NCBI GenBank assembly: GCA_020635905.1
Contig: JACJYV010000002.1
Coordinates: forward strand, 310,001 to 374,000
Direction: 5' to 3'
Source of the DNA: Bacteroidia bacterium
GTDB lineage: Bacteria > Bacteroidota > Bacteroidia > J057 > JADKCL01
DNA: 64,000 nucleotides
Shown: positions 1-10,100 of the stretch, in pieces
Position numbering within the stretch: position 1 is the stretch's first letter
Layout of the letters: each line of letters opens with the position of its first letter
Translations under genes and position numbers: made by a program
The notes under the pieces: generated by a model
Databases searched by the model: none
Told to the model about the DNA's origin: nothing
The model's input: the letters and a program-made list of their open reading frames with translations, nothing else

Positions 1-636
1 TCCCTGAATCACACGGTAGGAAAGGTCAATGTCCTCTCCATACATGAAAAAAGTTTCGTCCAGCAGACCGACCTTGTCCAGGGCTTCCTTGCGCAGGAGC
101 ATAAAGGCTCCTGAAAGCACCTCCACGGGGTTGTTTTCGTCCACGCTGAGGTGGGTGGCATAATATCTGCCAAAGCGTTTGCTTTTGGGAAAAAGGCGGG
201 AAATCCCGAAAATCTTGTAAAAAGCCACCCAGGGATAAGGCACACCCCGCTTGGATTCAGGCAGAAACTTTCCCTGCCCGTCGATCATTTTCACCCCCAG
301 AGCACCCGCCTTGGGCGTTTCCTCCATGAAATTCACCACTTTGTGAAAGGTCTCTTCCTCGACTACTGTATCTGGATTGAGCAGGAGAACGTATTTTCCG
401 TTGGAGATGCGAATGGCCTGGTTATTGGCGGTGGAGAAGCCTACATTGACCTGGTTGTCGATCAGTTGAACCCAGGGAAATTTTTCGGCCACCATCTGCT
501 GGCTTCCGTCCACTGAGTTATTGTCCACCACAAAAACCTCTGCTTCCAGCCCCATCATCGCCTTTTCGACCGAGAGCAGGCATTGCTCCAGGAAGTGCTT
601 GACGTTGTAGTTGACGATGATGACCGAAAGCTGCAT
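1..636 (-). CDS. Family 2 glycosyltransferase, 3' end cut by window edge
   Basis: The minus-strand frame opens at an ATG at 636 and stays open through base 1, giving 212 codons without a stop, so the C-terminus lies outside. It begins MQLSVIIVNYNV, the classic first beta strand of GT-A family 2 enzymes, followed by VFVVDNNSVDGS (nucleotide-binding Asp), LLNPDTVV (DxD-like metal site) and FFMYGEDIDLSYR, the acceptor-side motif of rhamnosyltransferase-like GT2 proteins. These enzymes transfer a sugar from a nucleotide donor to a glycan acceptor at the cytoplasmic membrane face. The start lies one base after the recR stop, so the two genes are probably cotranscribed and perhaps translationally coupled. 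The acceptor and sugar cannot be told from sequence. Confidence 0.9.
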   Translation of the reverse strand, partial: MQLSVIIVNYNVKHFLEQCLLSVEKAMMGLEAEVFVVDNNSVDGSQQMVAEKFPWVQLIDNQVNVGFSTANNQAIRISNGKYVLLLNPDTVVEEETFHKVVNFMEETPKAGALGVKMIDGQGKFLPESKRGVPYPWVAFYKIFGISRLFPKSKRFGRYYATHLSVDENNPVEVLSGAFMLLRKEALDKVGLLDETFFMYGEDIDLSYRVIQG

Positions 637-637
637 G

Positions 638-1261
638 TCAATGGCTGTTTTCGGGGGTTGGGGAGAATAAAGTGCGGTTCATAATAGACCGTGCCAGGGT
701 GATTTCGTCGGTAAATTCCAGGTCACTGCCGACCGGGATGCCGCGGGCAATGCTGGAAATGCGCAGGTTATAATCCTGAAGTTTGCGGGAAATGTAAAAT
801 GCAGTGGTGTCACCCTCCAGATTGGCCGCAAAGGCAAAAATGATTTCTTTGACCTCGCCTTCCTTCGTTTTTTGCAACAGGGGGTCGATATTGAGAGAGC
901 TGGGCCGAATGCCCATCAGTGGGTTGATCAGGCCTCCCAGCACGTGGTAGCGTCCCTGAAACTGGTTGGTGTTTTCGAGGGCAATTACGTCCTTGCAGTC
1001 CTCCACCACGCAAATTTGCGAGGGGTCGCGGCGGGGATTGGAACAGATCTGACACATGGAATCGTCGGAAATATTTCCACAGGAATCACAATAGCGAATG
1101 TCTCTGCGCAGGGAAATGATGGCTCCGCCCAAAAGTTCTGCATCACTTTCGGGTTGCCTGAGCAGGTGCAAAGCGAGCCTGAGAGCGGTTTTTTTGCCGA
1201 TTCCCGGAAGTTTTGACAGCTCAGAAACAGCCGATTCAATTACCTTGGATGGGTATTCCAT
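638..1261 (-). CDS. recR: Recombination mediator protein RecR
   Basis: This 207-aa protein has the standard RecR length. The N-terminus carries a helix-hairpin-helix (LPGIGKKTALRLA, residues 18-30). A four-cysteine zinc finger follows at C58, C61, C70 and C73. A Toprim domain spans about residues 80-175 (CVVEDCKDVIALE) and includes the RecR segment HVLGGLINPLMGI. RecR acts with RecO (and RecF) to load RecA on SSB-coated gapped DNA. The ATG at 1261 matches the usual MEYPSKVIE start. The glycosyltransferase follows one base after the stop; that pairing has no obvious functional logic. Confidence 0.97.
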   Translation of the reverse strand: MEYPSKVIESAVSELSKLPGIGKKTALRLALHLLRQPESDAELLGGAIISLRRDIRYCDSCGNISDDSMCQICSNPRRDPSQICVVEDCKDVIALENTNQFQGRYHVLGGLINPLMGIRPSSLNIDPLLQKTKEGEVKEIIFAFAANLEGDTTAFYISRKLQDYNLRISSIARGIPVGSDLEFTDEITLARSIMNRTLFSPTPENSH

Positions 1262-1510
1262 AATTTTTTCCCGGAAGAAAATTGATCATTCTTCCCTTCC
1301 GACCTTTTTGCCGCCCTAAATTAGTAAAATCTGTTGAGAGTGTTGGATTTCAGGCGATGGGATTTTGGAGTAAAAAATTTCCCCCTATTGCAATTGGAAG
1401 CCAGAGTCTATTTTTAATTGACGTTTGGAAAGAGAATATTTCTTTGAAAATCGCAGACAACCCCCTAATTTCATACTTCCCGGAAAAATTAACCTAATAA
1501 GACCAAAATA

Positions 1511-2806
1511 ATGCCCAATTCCCGGAGAAATTTCCTTAAAAGTGTCGGTGGCTTCGCGGGGGCACTCACCTTTAGTTCGCTGTGGGATAAACTTTACGCA
1601 GCCGAATTCGACTCCAGAATCAATAAAATTTCGCATTTGTCGCCCGAAGAAGTGGCTACGGATGAGGACTTTTGGGCCTGGGTGCAAAACAGCTATACAG
1701 TTTCAGCCAGTCTGGTCAATCTCAATAATGGCGGGGTAAGCCCTCAACCCAAAGTGGTGCAGGAGGCCTTCGAGCGCTACAATCGCCTCAGCAACGAAGC
1801 TCCCTCCTTTTTTATGTGGCGCACGCTGGATTTTTCAAGGGAAGCTGTTCGTTCAGATTTGGCCGCAATTTTGGGTTGTGACCCGGAGGAGGTCGCGGTT
1901 CAACGTAATACCACAGAAGCCCTGGCCAATATTATTTTCGGTCTGCCTCTTTCCAAAGGAGACGAAGTGGTGCTTAGCAAACACGATTACCCCAATATGA
2001 TCAATGCCTGGAAGCAACGCGAGAAACGGGACGGCATTGTATTGAAATGGGTCGGGCATGAAGTGATGAGCGAAAATGCAGATGAATTGGTGAAAAGGTA
2101 TGTGGATCAATTCAGCAAGAAGACCAAAATCCTGCATCTGACCCACATGATCAACTGGACCGGCCAACTTATGCCTGCCCAAAGGATTGTGGAAAAGGCT
2201 CATGCTCAGGGTATCAAGGTCATTCTGGATGCAGCCCATACTTTCGCCCACCTTGAGTTCAATATCAACGAAATCAAAGCTGATTTCCTGGGAACCAGTC
2301 TGCACAAATGGTTGTGCGCTCCCTTTGGATCGGGCATGATTTACGTCAGGAAGGAACATATCCCCGATATCTGGCCGCTCATGTCCGCGCCTGATCCTCA
2401 GGAAGATAATATCCGTAAGTTCGAGCATCTTGGCACCCGTTCCTTTCCAACAGAACAGGCCATTGGTATGGCGATTAAATTTCACCATACCATCGGGGGG
2501 GCAAGAAAAGAGGCGCGACTGCGTTATTTGAAAGATTACTGGATTAACCGCGCGAAGGAAATTCCAAAAGTGAGAATCCATACCTCCCAGTTGCCTGAAT
2601 TTTCGGGTGCAATCGGCCTTTTCTCCATTGATGGGGTGGATTCCACTGAAATTGGAAAAATCCTGCAAAACGACTATCTTATCCATACCACCACCATCAT
2701 CTGGGAAAATATTGATGGCGTCCGGGTGACTCCCAACGTTTATACTTCCACCCGCGAACTGGACAAACTGGTGGCTGCAATTCAAAAAATAAGTGAATCC
2801 AATTAA
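1511..2806 (+). CDS. Tat-exported class V aminotransferase-fold PLP enzyme
   Basis: The 431-aa protein begins MPNSRRNFLKS, a twin-arginine signal, followed by a weakly hydrophobic stretch to about residue 31, so a folded, cofactor-loaded enzyme is predicted to be exported. The rest is a fold-type I class V aminotransferase of the isopenicillin-N epimerase/cysteine desulfurase group. It shows NTTEALANII (PLP phosphate site), VILDAAHTFAH with the ring-stacking Asp at residue 240, and GTSLHKWLCAP with the Schiff-base Lys at 266. Substrate is unknown; the family includes epimerases, desulfurases and lyases. A near-promoter TTG-N18-TATTTTTA lies at 1388-1416. The next gene overlaps or abuts the 3' end, suggesting an operon. 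Confidence 0.85.
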   Translation: MPNSRRNFLKSVGGFAGALTFSSLWDKLYAAEFDSRINKISHLSPEEVATDEDFWAWVQNSYTVSASLVNLNNGGVSPQPKVVQEAFERYNRLSNEAPSFFMWRTLDFSREAVRSDLAAILGCDPEEVAVQRNTTEALANIIFGLPLSKGDEVVLSKHDYPNMINAWKQREKRDGIVLKWVGHEVMSENADELVKRYVDQFSKKTKILHLTHMINWTGQLMPAQRIVEKAHAQGIKVILDAAHTFAHLEFNINEIKADFLGTSLHKWLCAPFGSGMIYVRKEHIPDIWPLMSAPDPQEDNIRKFEHLGTRSFPTEQAIGMAIKFHHTIGGARKEARLRYLKDYWINRAKEIPKVRIHTSQLPEFSGAIGLFSIDGVDSTEIGKILQNDYLIHTTTIIWENIDGVRVTPNVYTSTRELDKLVAAIQKISESN

Positions 2807-3515
2807 TTTGAGGTACATTTTGAGACAAACTCTCCTCGGGGGCATGTTGCTTTTTGCCTTCCAGGCAGGAATGTCCCAAATCTGGGCCGGGCTCAATGGC
2901 GGACCTGCGCTGGGCCGCACCCTGGATGGATTTGCCATGATTCAACCCCATAATCAGGAGTGGCTTTCGGTCACGGCCAGTGGGGGATTCACCTTTCCCG
3001 GGCCTTTTTTCCTGCATCCTTTTTCAAATGATTGCCTCAAAAAAAACCACCATTCAGGATCCCATTTTCGGGTGGGCTTTCGCAATAACCTGATGAGCGG
3101 CCGTCAGAACCCAGCCTGGGGTCACCACCAGAGCCATTTTTTCTGGGGTATGAATCTGGTGATTTCAAAATATAAAGAGTGGGCTGAAAATGACGGGTGC
3201 TATCCGGGTGAACCCATGGGTACCATTTCCCGTAGCCAGGTACTGGCCGGGGGAGCTGTGTTGGCTGGCTATGCCTGGAATCTGGTGCCCTTTACCCGCG
3301 ACAAAAATCTTTTTCTTGACCTTGGCGTGCAGTTTGGCCTGCCCATTGATCCACAGGCAGGATTTTTGGGAAAATTGAATTATATCCCGGGATTGGGTTA
3401 TGGAAAATCAGGCGTGACGGGCTGGGGCACCAATTTTGAATTTATCGCGATTCTGCGCTATGAGGTATTTCATGGCAGATATGCCTATAATAAACCCAAA
3501 AAGGTGAAACATTAA
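2793..3515 (+). CDS. Putative exported protein, possibly outer membrane
   Basis: I do not recognise a family. The 240-aa frame opens at GTG 2793, 14 nt inside the aminotransferase gene; a TTG at 2808, just after that stop, would also work. Either start gives a signal peptide ending near GMSQ. The mature part is rich in Gly, aromatic and alternating polar/apolar residues (GVQFGLPID, TNFEFIAILRYEVF) and ends with a short amphipathic strand and a Lys-rich tail, which loosely suggests a small beta-barrel or surface protein. Three cysteines are present in all. Its coupling to the exported PLP enzyme hints that the two act together in the envelope, but this is only inferred from position. The 3' end overlaps the convergent peptidase gene by 4 nt. 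Confidence 0.6.
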   Translation: MNPINLRYILRQTLLGGMLLFAFQAGMSQIWAGLNGGPALGRTLDGFAMIQPHNQEWLSVTASGGFTFPGPFFLHPFSNDCLKKNHHSGSHFRVGFRNNLMSGRQNPAWGHHQSHFFWGMNLVISKYKEWAENDGCYPGEPMGTISRSQVLAGGAVLAGYAWNLVPFTRDKNLFLDLGVQFGLPIDPQAGFLGKLNYIPGLGYGKSGVTGWGTNFEFIAILRYEVFHGRYAYNKPKKVKH

Positions 3516-5245
3516 TCCAGGGCGCTCAGCTCGCTTTGCACAAAATCGCAAAGCTCACGGATGTACTCTTCTGAAAAATCGAATTTGATGCCTGCGGCCT
3601 CGTAAATGCGGGGGATGGTGGTGGTATAACCCAGAGAAAGCGCATCCAGATATTGCTGCAATCCTTTTTCAGGGTCCATTTTGCAGTTGCGCCAGATTGC
3701 AATCGCTCCCAGTTGGGCCATGCCATACTCAATGTAATAAAAAGGCATTTCAAAAATATGTACCTGTTTGTGCCACATGGTTTCCAACTCGCCCGGACAA
3801 TTTTCCCAGCTTACGCTGTGTCCGTGGTAGCGGTGATAAATGCTCATCCACTCCTGCTCGCGCTCTGCGTGGGTGTGATCAGGATGGTCGTACACCCATT
3901 TTTGGAAGGCGTCCACTGCACCAATCCAGGGCAGAAGGGTAAGGGTACGGGTGATTTGCTCGCGCTTGGCCCGTTTCAGGTCCGCTTCATTGTCGTAAAA
4001 AATATGGTAATGGTCCAGGGCGATCAGCTCCATGGCCATGGCAGCCAGCTCTGCGACCTCTGAGGGCACATTTTTCAGGTCGATGATGGGCAGATGGTGA
4101 GACAAAAACGCGTGAATGGAATGTCCCGCCTCGTGTACGATGGTGGTAAGGTCGGCCTGGGTGCCTACGGCATTCATGAAAATGAAGGGCACGCCCGTTT
4201 CGGCCATGCGGTAGCTGAAAGCGCCAGGGGCTTTGCCCACCCGCGATTCCAGATCCACAAAACCCAGATGCCGCATTTCCCGCAACATGTCTCCCAGTTC
4301 GGGCCTGAGAGTTTCGAACAAAATCACGGTCTTGTCCCACATCTCGGCCGCAGAAGCGAAGGGACGCAGGGGTTCTGAACCATAAATATTGACTGTCAGA
4401 TCCCAGGGTTCCAGAACCTCAAGCTTCAGTTTATCTTTGCGGGTCTTCAGAATGGAAGCATAAACAGGCTTGACCACCTTCTCGATGGAGTTGCGAAACT
4501 GGTCACAATCGTCCTGGGAGTAATCAAAACGGCCCAGTTCCTTGAAGGTAAAAGCGGTAAAGGAGGAAAAACCTGCATTGCGGGCCACCTGGTGCCGCAA
4601 TTTGAGCAACTGGTCAAAAATGTCATCCAGTTCGGCTCGTTTGGAGGTTCGGGCCGCAGAAATTTTGCGGAAAACTTCCTCCCTGACAGTGCGGTCTGTT
4701 TCTTCCAGCAGCGAAGCTGCGCGGGGAAGGGAATAATTTTCTCCTCCAAATTCGACGGAGAGCCCACCAATCAGCGCTGAATATTTCTGTCCAAGGGACC
4801 TGATTTCTGTATTGAGGGGAATATTTTCGTCGCGGTATATTTCAATGCTCTTGCGGATCTCGCGAATCATGGTCAGGTATTTTTCCTGATCGAGGGCTGA
4901 GAGGGCGGGTGAATGGAAGAATTTCTTTTTCAGTTCCTGAAAAAGGGGAAGCAAGTGTGGCAATGAATTCCGCAAAAAATCCTGAAAACGGCTGGTCACC
5001 TCTGCATCGTGGGTATCGCAACAGGAAAGAATTTTGAGCCAGGCATAATCTTCTTCCACGGCCGAGTCCAGTTCGCTGTACTTCAGCAACCAGCTTTCCA
5101 TCTGGTCGGCATCCACTACCTCTTCCTGCAGCAGTTCATCAAAGTACGGCTGCAAATCTTCCCATTGCGAGGCTACAAAATCGACGGGAAGGAATTTTCT
5201 GAAACTCTTGCGAGGAATGTTGACAACAGGAACCATAAAACACAA
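3512..5245 (-). CDS. M3 family oligoendopeptidase (PepF-like)
   Basis: This is a 577-aa zinc metallopeptidase of the M3 (thimet/PepF) clan. The active site is VHEAGHSIHAF (H371, E372, H375, counting from the ATG at 5245), and the downstream PSEVAELAAMAMELI holds the third-ligand Glu. The upstream lobe is long and helical, typical of M3B oligoendopeptidase F (about 560-600 aa). No signal peptide is seen, so it is probably cytosolic and degrades short peptides. An in-frame ATG at 5236 (MVPVV) is an alternative start. It converges on the preceding plus-strand gene with a 4-nt overlap. Confidence 0.93.
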   Translation of the reverse strand: MCFMVPVVNIPRKSFRKFLPVDFVASQWEDLQPYFDELLQEEVVDADQMESWLLKYSELDSAVEEDYAWLKILSCCDTHDAEVTSRFQDFLRNSLPHLLPLFQELKKKFFHSPALSALDQEKYLTMIREIRKSIEIYRDENIPLNTEIRSLGQKYSALIGGLSVEFGGENYSLPRAASLLEETDRTVREEVFRKISAARTSKRAELDDIFDQLLKLRHQVARNAGFSSFTAFTFKELGRFDYSQDDCDQFRNSIEKVVKPVYASILKTRKDKLKLEVLEPWDLTVNIYGSEPLRPFASAAEMWDKTVILFETLRPELGDMLREMRHLGFVDLESRVGKAPGAFSYRMAETGVPFIFMNAVGTQADLTTIVHEAGHSIHAFLSHHLPIIDLKNVPSEVAELAAMAMELIALDHYHIFYDNEADLKRAKREQITRTLTLLPWIGAVDAFQKWVYDHPDHTHAEREQEWMSIYHRYHGHSVSWENCPGELETMWHKQVHIFEMPFYYIEYGMAQLGAIAIWRNCKMDPEKGLQQYLDALSLGYTTTIPRIYEAAGIKFDFSEEYIRELCDFVQSELSALD

Positions 5246-5523
5246 CAGACTGGTAAATGGCTCAATTTAAGCAAATTCCCACGGAATCAAACTTTTCGCA
5301 GGATTGAAAAGCAGAAATGAGGCAAGGTAAATTAATCTTTGCCCGGATTTTGCAAATCCGGAAAAAGCCGGGTCAGGAAAAGGATTTCTCTGATTGACTC
5401 AAATCCGTCAGCCAAAATTTCCGCAATGCAAATAATTCCTTATTTTTAGCCAGATTAAGCCGAAAAATGCCCTTGTCGCAACCATTTCGTTTGTACAAGC
5501 CTGTTTAAAAACAACTACCCATC

Positions 5524-7029
5524 ATGGAAAGAATCCGGGAACTATACCTGTCGTTCAACAAAAACGAAAAAAAACACCTGAAGAGTTACCTGAGTTCCCT
5601 CCACACCAAAGGTGAAAACAAGGCCCTGGAACTGATTGAAATGCTGGATAAATCCAGCAATATTTCCCAGGAAGATGCTTCCAAAGCACTTTATGGAAAC
5701 CCCAAAAGCAAGGCTTTTATCATGATGAAGTCCCGCCTGCACGAACGCATGCTGGAGATTCTTTCCCTGAGCCTGACCCTCAGCAGCAATGAGGGAGCCT
5801 GGGGCAGAAGCTATTCCATTGAGCGACTGAAACTGTTCAAGGAAATGACTTATGCTGCCTTGTTGAAACAGAGGGGTTTGAAGGAACAGGCCATGGAACT
5901 TTTTCAAAAGTCCTACGATTCGGCAGTGGAACTTGGCCTGCCAGAAATGGCCGTTTCGGCCCTGATCAGCCTGCGGCACCACTACGCGACTTTCAACCAG
6001 GAACTTTACGACGACATTTCCCAGCGCATCAATCTGGCGTTTGAAGAATACATCATGGACACCCTGGCCCAGGGAGCCCACGACAGGTTTCGCTCACTTT
6101 ACGGCCTGAAGGCCCAGTACGACGAACCCAGAAAATGGCTGGAAGAAAACCTCCCTCCACTGATGGAGAAGCTGGGCGACCGCGACTTTCCCCGGGCAAA
6201 GTTTTTTATCAATCACCTGAAAATCAATTACTACAACTTCATCAAGGATTATGAAAATTGCAAGCAAACCCTGCTGGAGACCATTGAGCTGATCAAAAAA
6301 TCAAAGTGGTTTCATGGCAAGGCCCAGCTGATCATTCCCTACATTCACCTGGCTATGCTGGAACTGAATTTTATGAATACGCGGGAAGCCATTCAGTATG
6401 CCAAAATTGCCGAACAGGACCAGGAAGACCCGGGCAATATGAATCACCAGGTGATTTTGCTGATCAAAACCTATGCCCTGCTTCACCAGGGAAACCTGAA
6501 AGAGGCCCGGGAAACCCTGCTCGAACTGGAACAATTCAGCGACAAATTCATGTTCTCCCTTAACTGGGGCATGATGCATTTTCTGCGGGCAACCCTCAAT
6601 TTCATTGAGCAAGATTATGAACTGGCTTTGCAAAATCTGGAAAGTGTAAACAACCTCTCCTTTGACAAGGAGGGCTGGATTACGGGCATCAAAATTCTGG
6701 AAATTCTGATCAATATTGACACGGATAACCTGGATCAGGCCACGGCCAAGATCGAAAGTTTGCGCAAACACGTGACCAAATATGAGGTGGAAGACCGGGC
6801 CAAAATCATTTACCAACTGCTGGCAGGTTTCGAAAAAACAGGTTATGATTTCAGTCAGCCGGTCAGAAATGAAAAGGAATTATTGCGCATCATTGAAGAG
6901 GTAAATCACTGGATTCCTTCGGGTTACGAAACCATTCGCTTTCACAAATGGTTTAAATACAAACGGGGTCTGGACGGGGTAACCCACCGCGATATTTATG
7001 TGATCGGGCCGGGTGAAAAAGTGAAGTGA
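5524..7029 (+). CDS. Helical-repeat (TPR-like) protein of unknown function
   Basis: This 501-aa protein has no signal peptide or membrane segment. It starts with a charged helical region (LYLSFNKNEKKHLKSYL) and then consists almost wholly of antiparallel helix pairs with the alternating Ala/Leu/Tyr spacing of degenerate TPRs (AKIAEQDQEDPGNMNHQ, GNLKEARETLLELEQF, QDYELALQNLESV). Such solenoids are usually protein-binding scaffolds. It stands alone between an M3 peptidase (divergent) and icmF, with a 96-bp gap to the latter. The 278-bp upstream gap holds a near -7 element TATTTTTA at 5441-5448 but no matching TTG. I cannot name a family beyond the fold. Confidence 0.75.
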   Translation: MERIRELYLSFNKNEKKHLKSYLSSLHTKGENKALELIEMLDKSSNISQEDASKALYGNPKSKAFIMMKSRLHERMLEILSLSLTLSSNEGAWGRSYSIERLKLFKEMTYAALLKQRGLKEQAMELFQKSYDSAVELGLPEMAVSALISLRHHYATFNQELYDDISQRINLAFEEYIMDTLAQGAHDRFRSLYGLKAQYDEPRKWLEENLPPLMEKLGDRDFPRAKFFINHLKINYYNFIKDYENCKQTLLETIELIKKSKWFHGKAQLIIPYIHLAMLELNFMNTREAIQYAKIAEQDQEDPGNMNHQVILLIKTYALLHQGNLKEARETLLELEQFSDKFMFSLNWGMMHFLRATLNFIEQDYELALQNLESVNNLSFDKEGWITGIKILEILINIDTDNLDQATAKIESLRKHVTKYEVEDRAKIIYQLLAGFEKTGYDFSQPVRNEKELLRIIEEVNHWIPSGYETIRFHKWFKYKRGLDGVTHRDIYVIGPGEKVK

Positions 7030-7094
7030 GCCTGATTGCCCGTTCCAAATGTGGGAAGCCTGTCTGTAATTCCGTGGAATTGGCCTAAATTCTT

Positions 7095-7102
7095 TAACTT
7101 TG
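7095..7102 (+). promoter_or_regulatory. Candidate -7 promoter element for icmF
   Basis: TAACTTTG matches the Bacteroidota -7 consensus TAnnTTTG exactly and lies 23 nt before the icmF ATG, giving a short leader. No TTG is found at the expected -33 spacing, so the call rests on the -7 box and position only. Confidence 0.45.
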
Positions 7103-7125
7103 AGGGCTGATCAAAACTTCGGATT

Positions 7126-10100
7126 ATGGAAAAGATTGCTCCTTACCAACCCAAACATAAAGTGCGTCTGGTCACCGCGGCCTCCCTTTTCGACGGACAT
7201 GACGCTGCCATCAACATCATGCGCCGCATCATGCAGTCAACTGGGGCAGAAGTAATTCACCTCGGCCACAACCGCTCGGTCAAGGAAATCGTGGATTGCG
7301 CCATTCAGGAAGATGCCCAGGGGATCGCGATTACCTCTTACCAGGGCGGGCACGTGGAGTATTTCAAATACATGAAAGACCTGCTCAAAGAACGGGGCGC
7401 CGGGCACATCAAGATTTTTGGAGGCGGCGGGGGAACCATTCTGCCCGAGGAGATTAAGGAACTGCACGAGTACGGCATTGACCGCATTTACCATCCCGAC
7501 GACGGCCGCTCCATGGGTCTGCAGGGCATGATCAATGAAGTGATCCGCGAGTGCGATTATGCCAACGACAACTCCATTCACCCCGAAAGTGTGGTCAATC
7601 TGACCAAAAAAGATCCCGGGTTCATCGCCAGGGTAATCACCATTCTGGAAAATGAAGGCAAATATGCTGAAGCCTTTGAAAAGGAAATTGAAAAATTCAG
7701 CCACAACAAAAAGGCACCTATTCTGGGAATCACTGGCACAGGTGGAGCGGGAAAATCCTCTCTGACAGATGAGTTGGTGCGCCGCTTTTTGCTGGATTTT
7801 CCCGAAAAAACCGTGGCTGTTTTGTCCATTGACCCCAGCAAACGTAAAACGGGCGGGGCTCTGCTCGGCGATCGCATTCGCATGAATGCCATTTTCAACG
7901 ACCGGGTCTATATGCGCTCCATGGCGACCCGCCGCGCCAATTTTGCCACCAATAAATCCGTGGGAGATGTGCTGAAGGTCTATAAAGCTGCAGGCTTTGA
8001 CTTTATCATCGTGGAAACGGCGGGCATTGGTCAAAGCGACTCAGCCATCACGGATGTGGCCGAGGTGGCCCTTTATGTGATGACCCCTGAATTTGGCGCC
8101 GCTTCCCAACTGGAAAAGATCGACATGCTCGATTTTGCCGACCTGGTGGCCATCAATAAATTTGACAAAAGGGGCGCTCTGGATGCCCTGAGAGACGTCA
8201 GAAAGCAATTTCAGCGCAATAACGGACTTTGGGAAACTCCCGTGGACGACATGCCTGTGCATGGCACGATTGCTTCTCAGTTCAACGACCCGGGCACCAA
8301 TAAACTCTACCGCACCCTGATGGATATCGTGGTGGCCAAAACGGGGGCTGATCTCAATTCGAATCTGGATGCGCCCGAGGAAATGAGCGAGAAGATTTAC
8401 ATCATTCCTCCCGACCGGGTGCGTTACCTGGCTGAAATTGCCGAGGAAAGTGACCGTTATAATGAATGGGTGGCGAAACAATGCGGCATTGCCCGGCAAA
8501 TGTTTCAGTTGCATGGTGCCATGCAGCAACTGGAAAAATTAAATTCTACCCAGCAAACAGGTCTCGATAACCTTAAAAGCCTTTACCAAAAACTTGCTGA
8601 TGACCAGGATGGGGTTTGCAAACGCATTCTGGAAGATTGGGATCACAAAAAAGCCAGTTATCAGGGAGAATTTTTTACTTATCAGGTTCGGGGAAAGGAA
8701 ATTAAAGTCAAAAATTTCACCGAATCTCTTTCCCACACCCAGGTGCCCAAAGTATCCCTGCCCCGTTATGAGGATTGGGGAGAAATATTGCGCTGGGTGT
8801 TGACGGAAAATGTGCCGGGCGAATTTCCCTTTGCCGCAGGAGTGTATCCGTTCAAGCGTACGGGCGAAGACCCCACCCGCATGTTTGCGGGTGAAGGTGG
8901 ACCCGAGCGAACCAACCGCCGTTTTCACTACGTGAGCCTGGGCATGCCTGCGGCCCGCCTTTCCACTGCATTTGACTCGGTCACGCTGTACGGTGAAGAT
9001 CCAGATTACCGTCCTGATATTTATGGAAAAATTGGCAATTCAGGGGTTTCCATCGCCTCCCTCGACGATGCCAAAAGGCTTTACAGCGGATTTGACCTTT
9101 GCAAAGTGAGCACTTCTGTTTCCATGACCATCAACGGGCCTGCCCCCATGTTGCTGGCTTTTTATATGAATACGGCCATTGATCAGCAGTGTGAAAAATA
9201 CATTCGGGAAAATGGTCTGGAAGCCGAAGTCAGGGCAAAAATCGCTCAAATTTATGCGGAAAAGGGCATTCCCCAACCAACCTACCGCACCGAACTTCCT
9301 GAAGGAAACGACGGTCTGGGTCTGATGCTGCTGGGCGTAACGGGCGATCAGGTGCTGCCTGCAGACGTTTATCAAAAAATCAGGGCAGAAGCGATTTCCA
9401 CCACCCGCGGAACGGTGCAAGCCGACATTCTAAAAGAAGATCAGGCTCAGAATACCTGCATTTTCTCTACGGAATTTGCCCTGCGTATGATGGGCGACAT
9501 CCAGCAATACTTCATCGACCACAAGGTGCGGAATTTTTATTCCGTTTCCATATCGGGCTATCACATCGCAGAAGCGGGCGCCAATCCGATCAGCCAGCTG
9601 GCTTTTACCCTTTCCAACGGGTTTACCTACGTGGAATATTACCTCAGCCGCGGCATGCACATCGACGATTTTGCGCCCAATCTGTCCTTTTTCTACAGCA
9701 ACGGCATGGATCCTGAGTACTCGGTCATTGGGCGGGTTGCACGGCGTATCTGGGCCAAGGCCATGAAGAATAAATACGGCGCGAACGAACGTTCGCAGAT
9801 GCATAAGTACCACATTCAGACCAGCGGACGTTCGTTGCACGCCCAGGAAATTGCCTTCAACGACATTCGCACCACTCTGCAGGCGCTTTATGCCATCTAC
9901 GACAACTGCAACTCCCTGCATACCAATGCCTACGACGAGGCCATCACCACTCCAACAGAGGAATCTGTGCGCCGGGCCATGGCCATTCAGCTCATCATCA
10001 ATAAGGAACTGGGCCTGGCCACCAACGAAAATCCCATGCAGGGATCATTTATCATCGAGGAACTGACCGAACTGGTTGAAGAAGCCGTGCTGGCCGAATT

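Noticed and set aside
1388..1416. TTG-N18-TATTTTTA as a promoter for the Tat aminotransferase.
   Set aside because: The last base of the -7 box is A, not G, and the leader would be about 90 nt; kept as a remark only.
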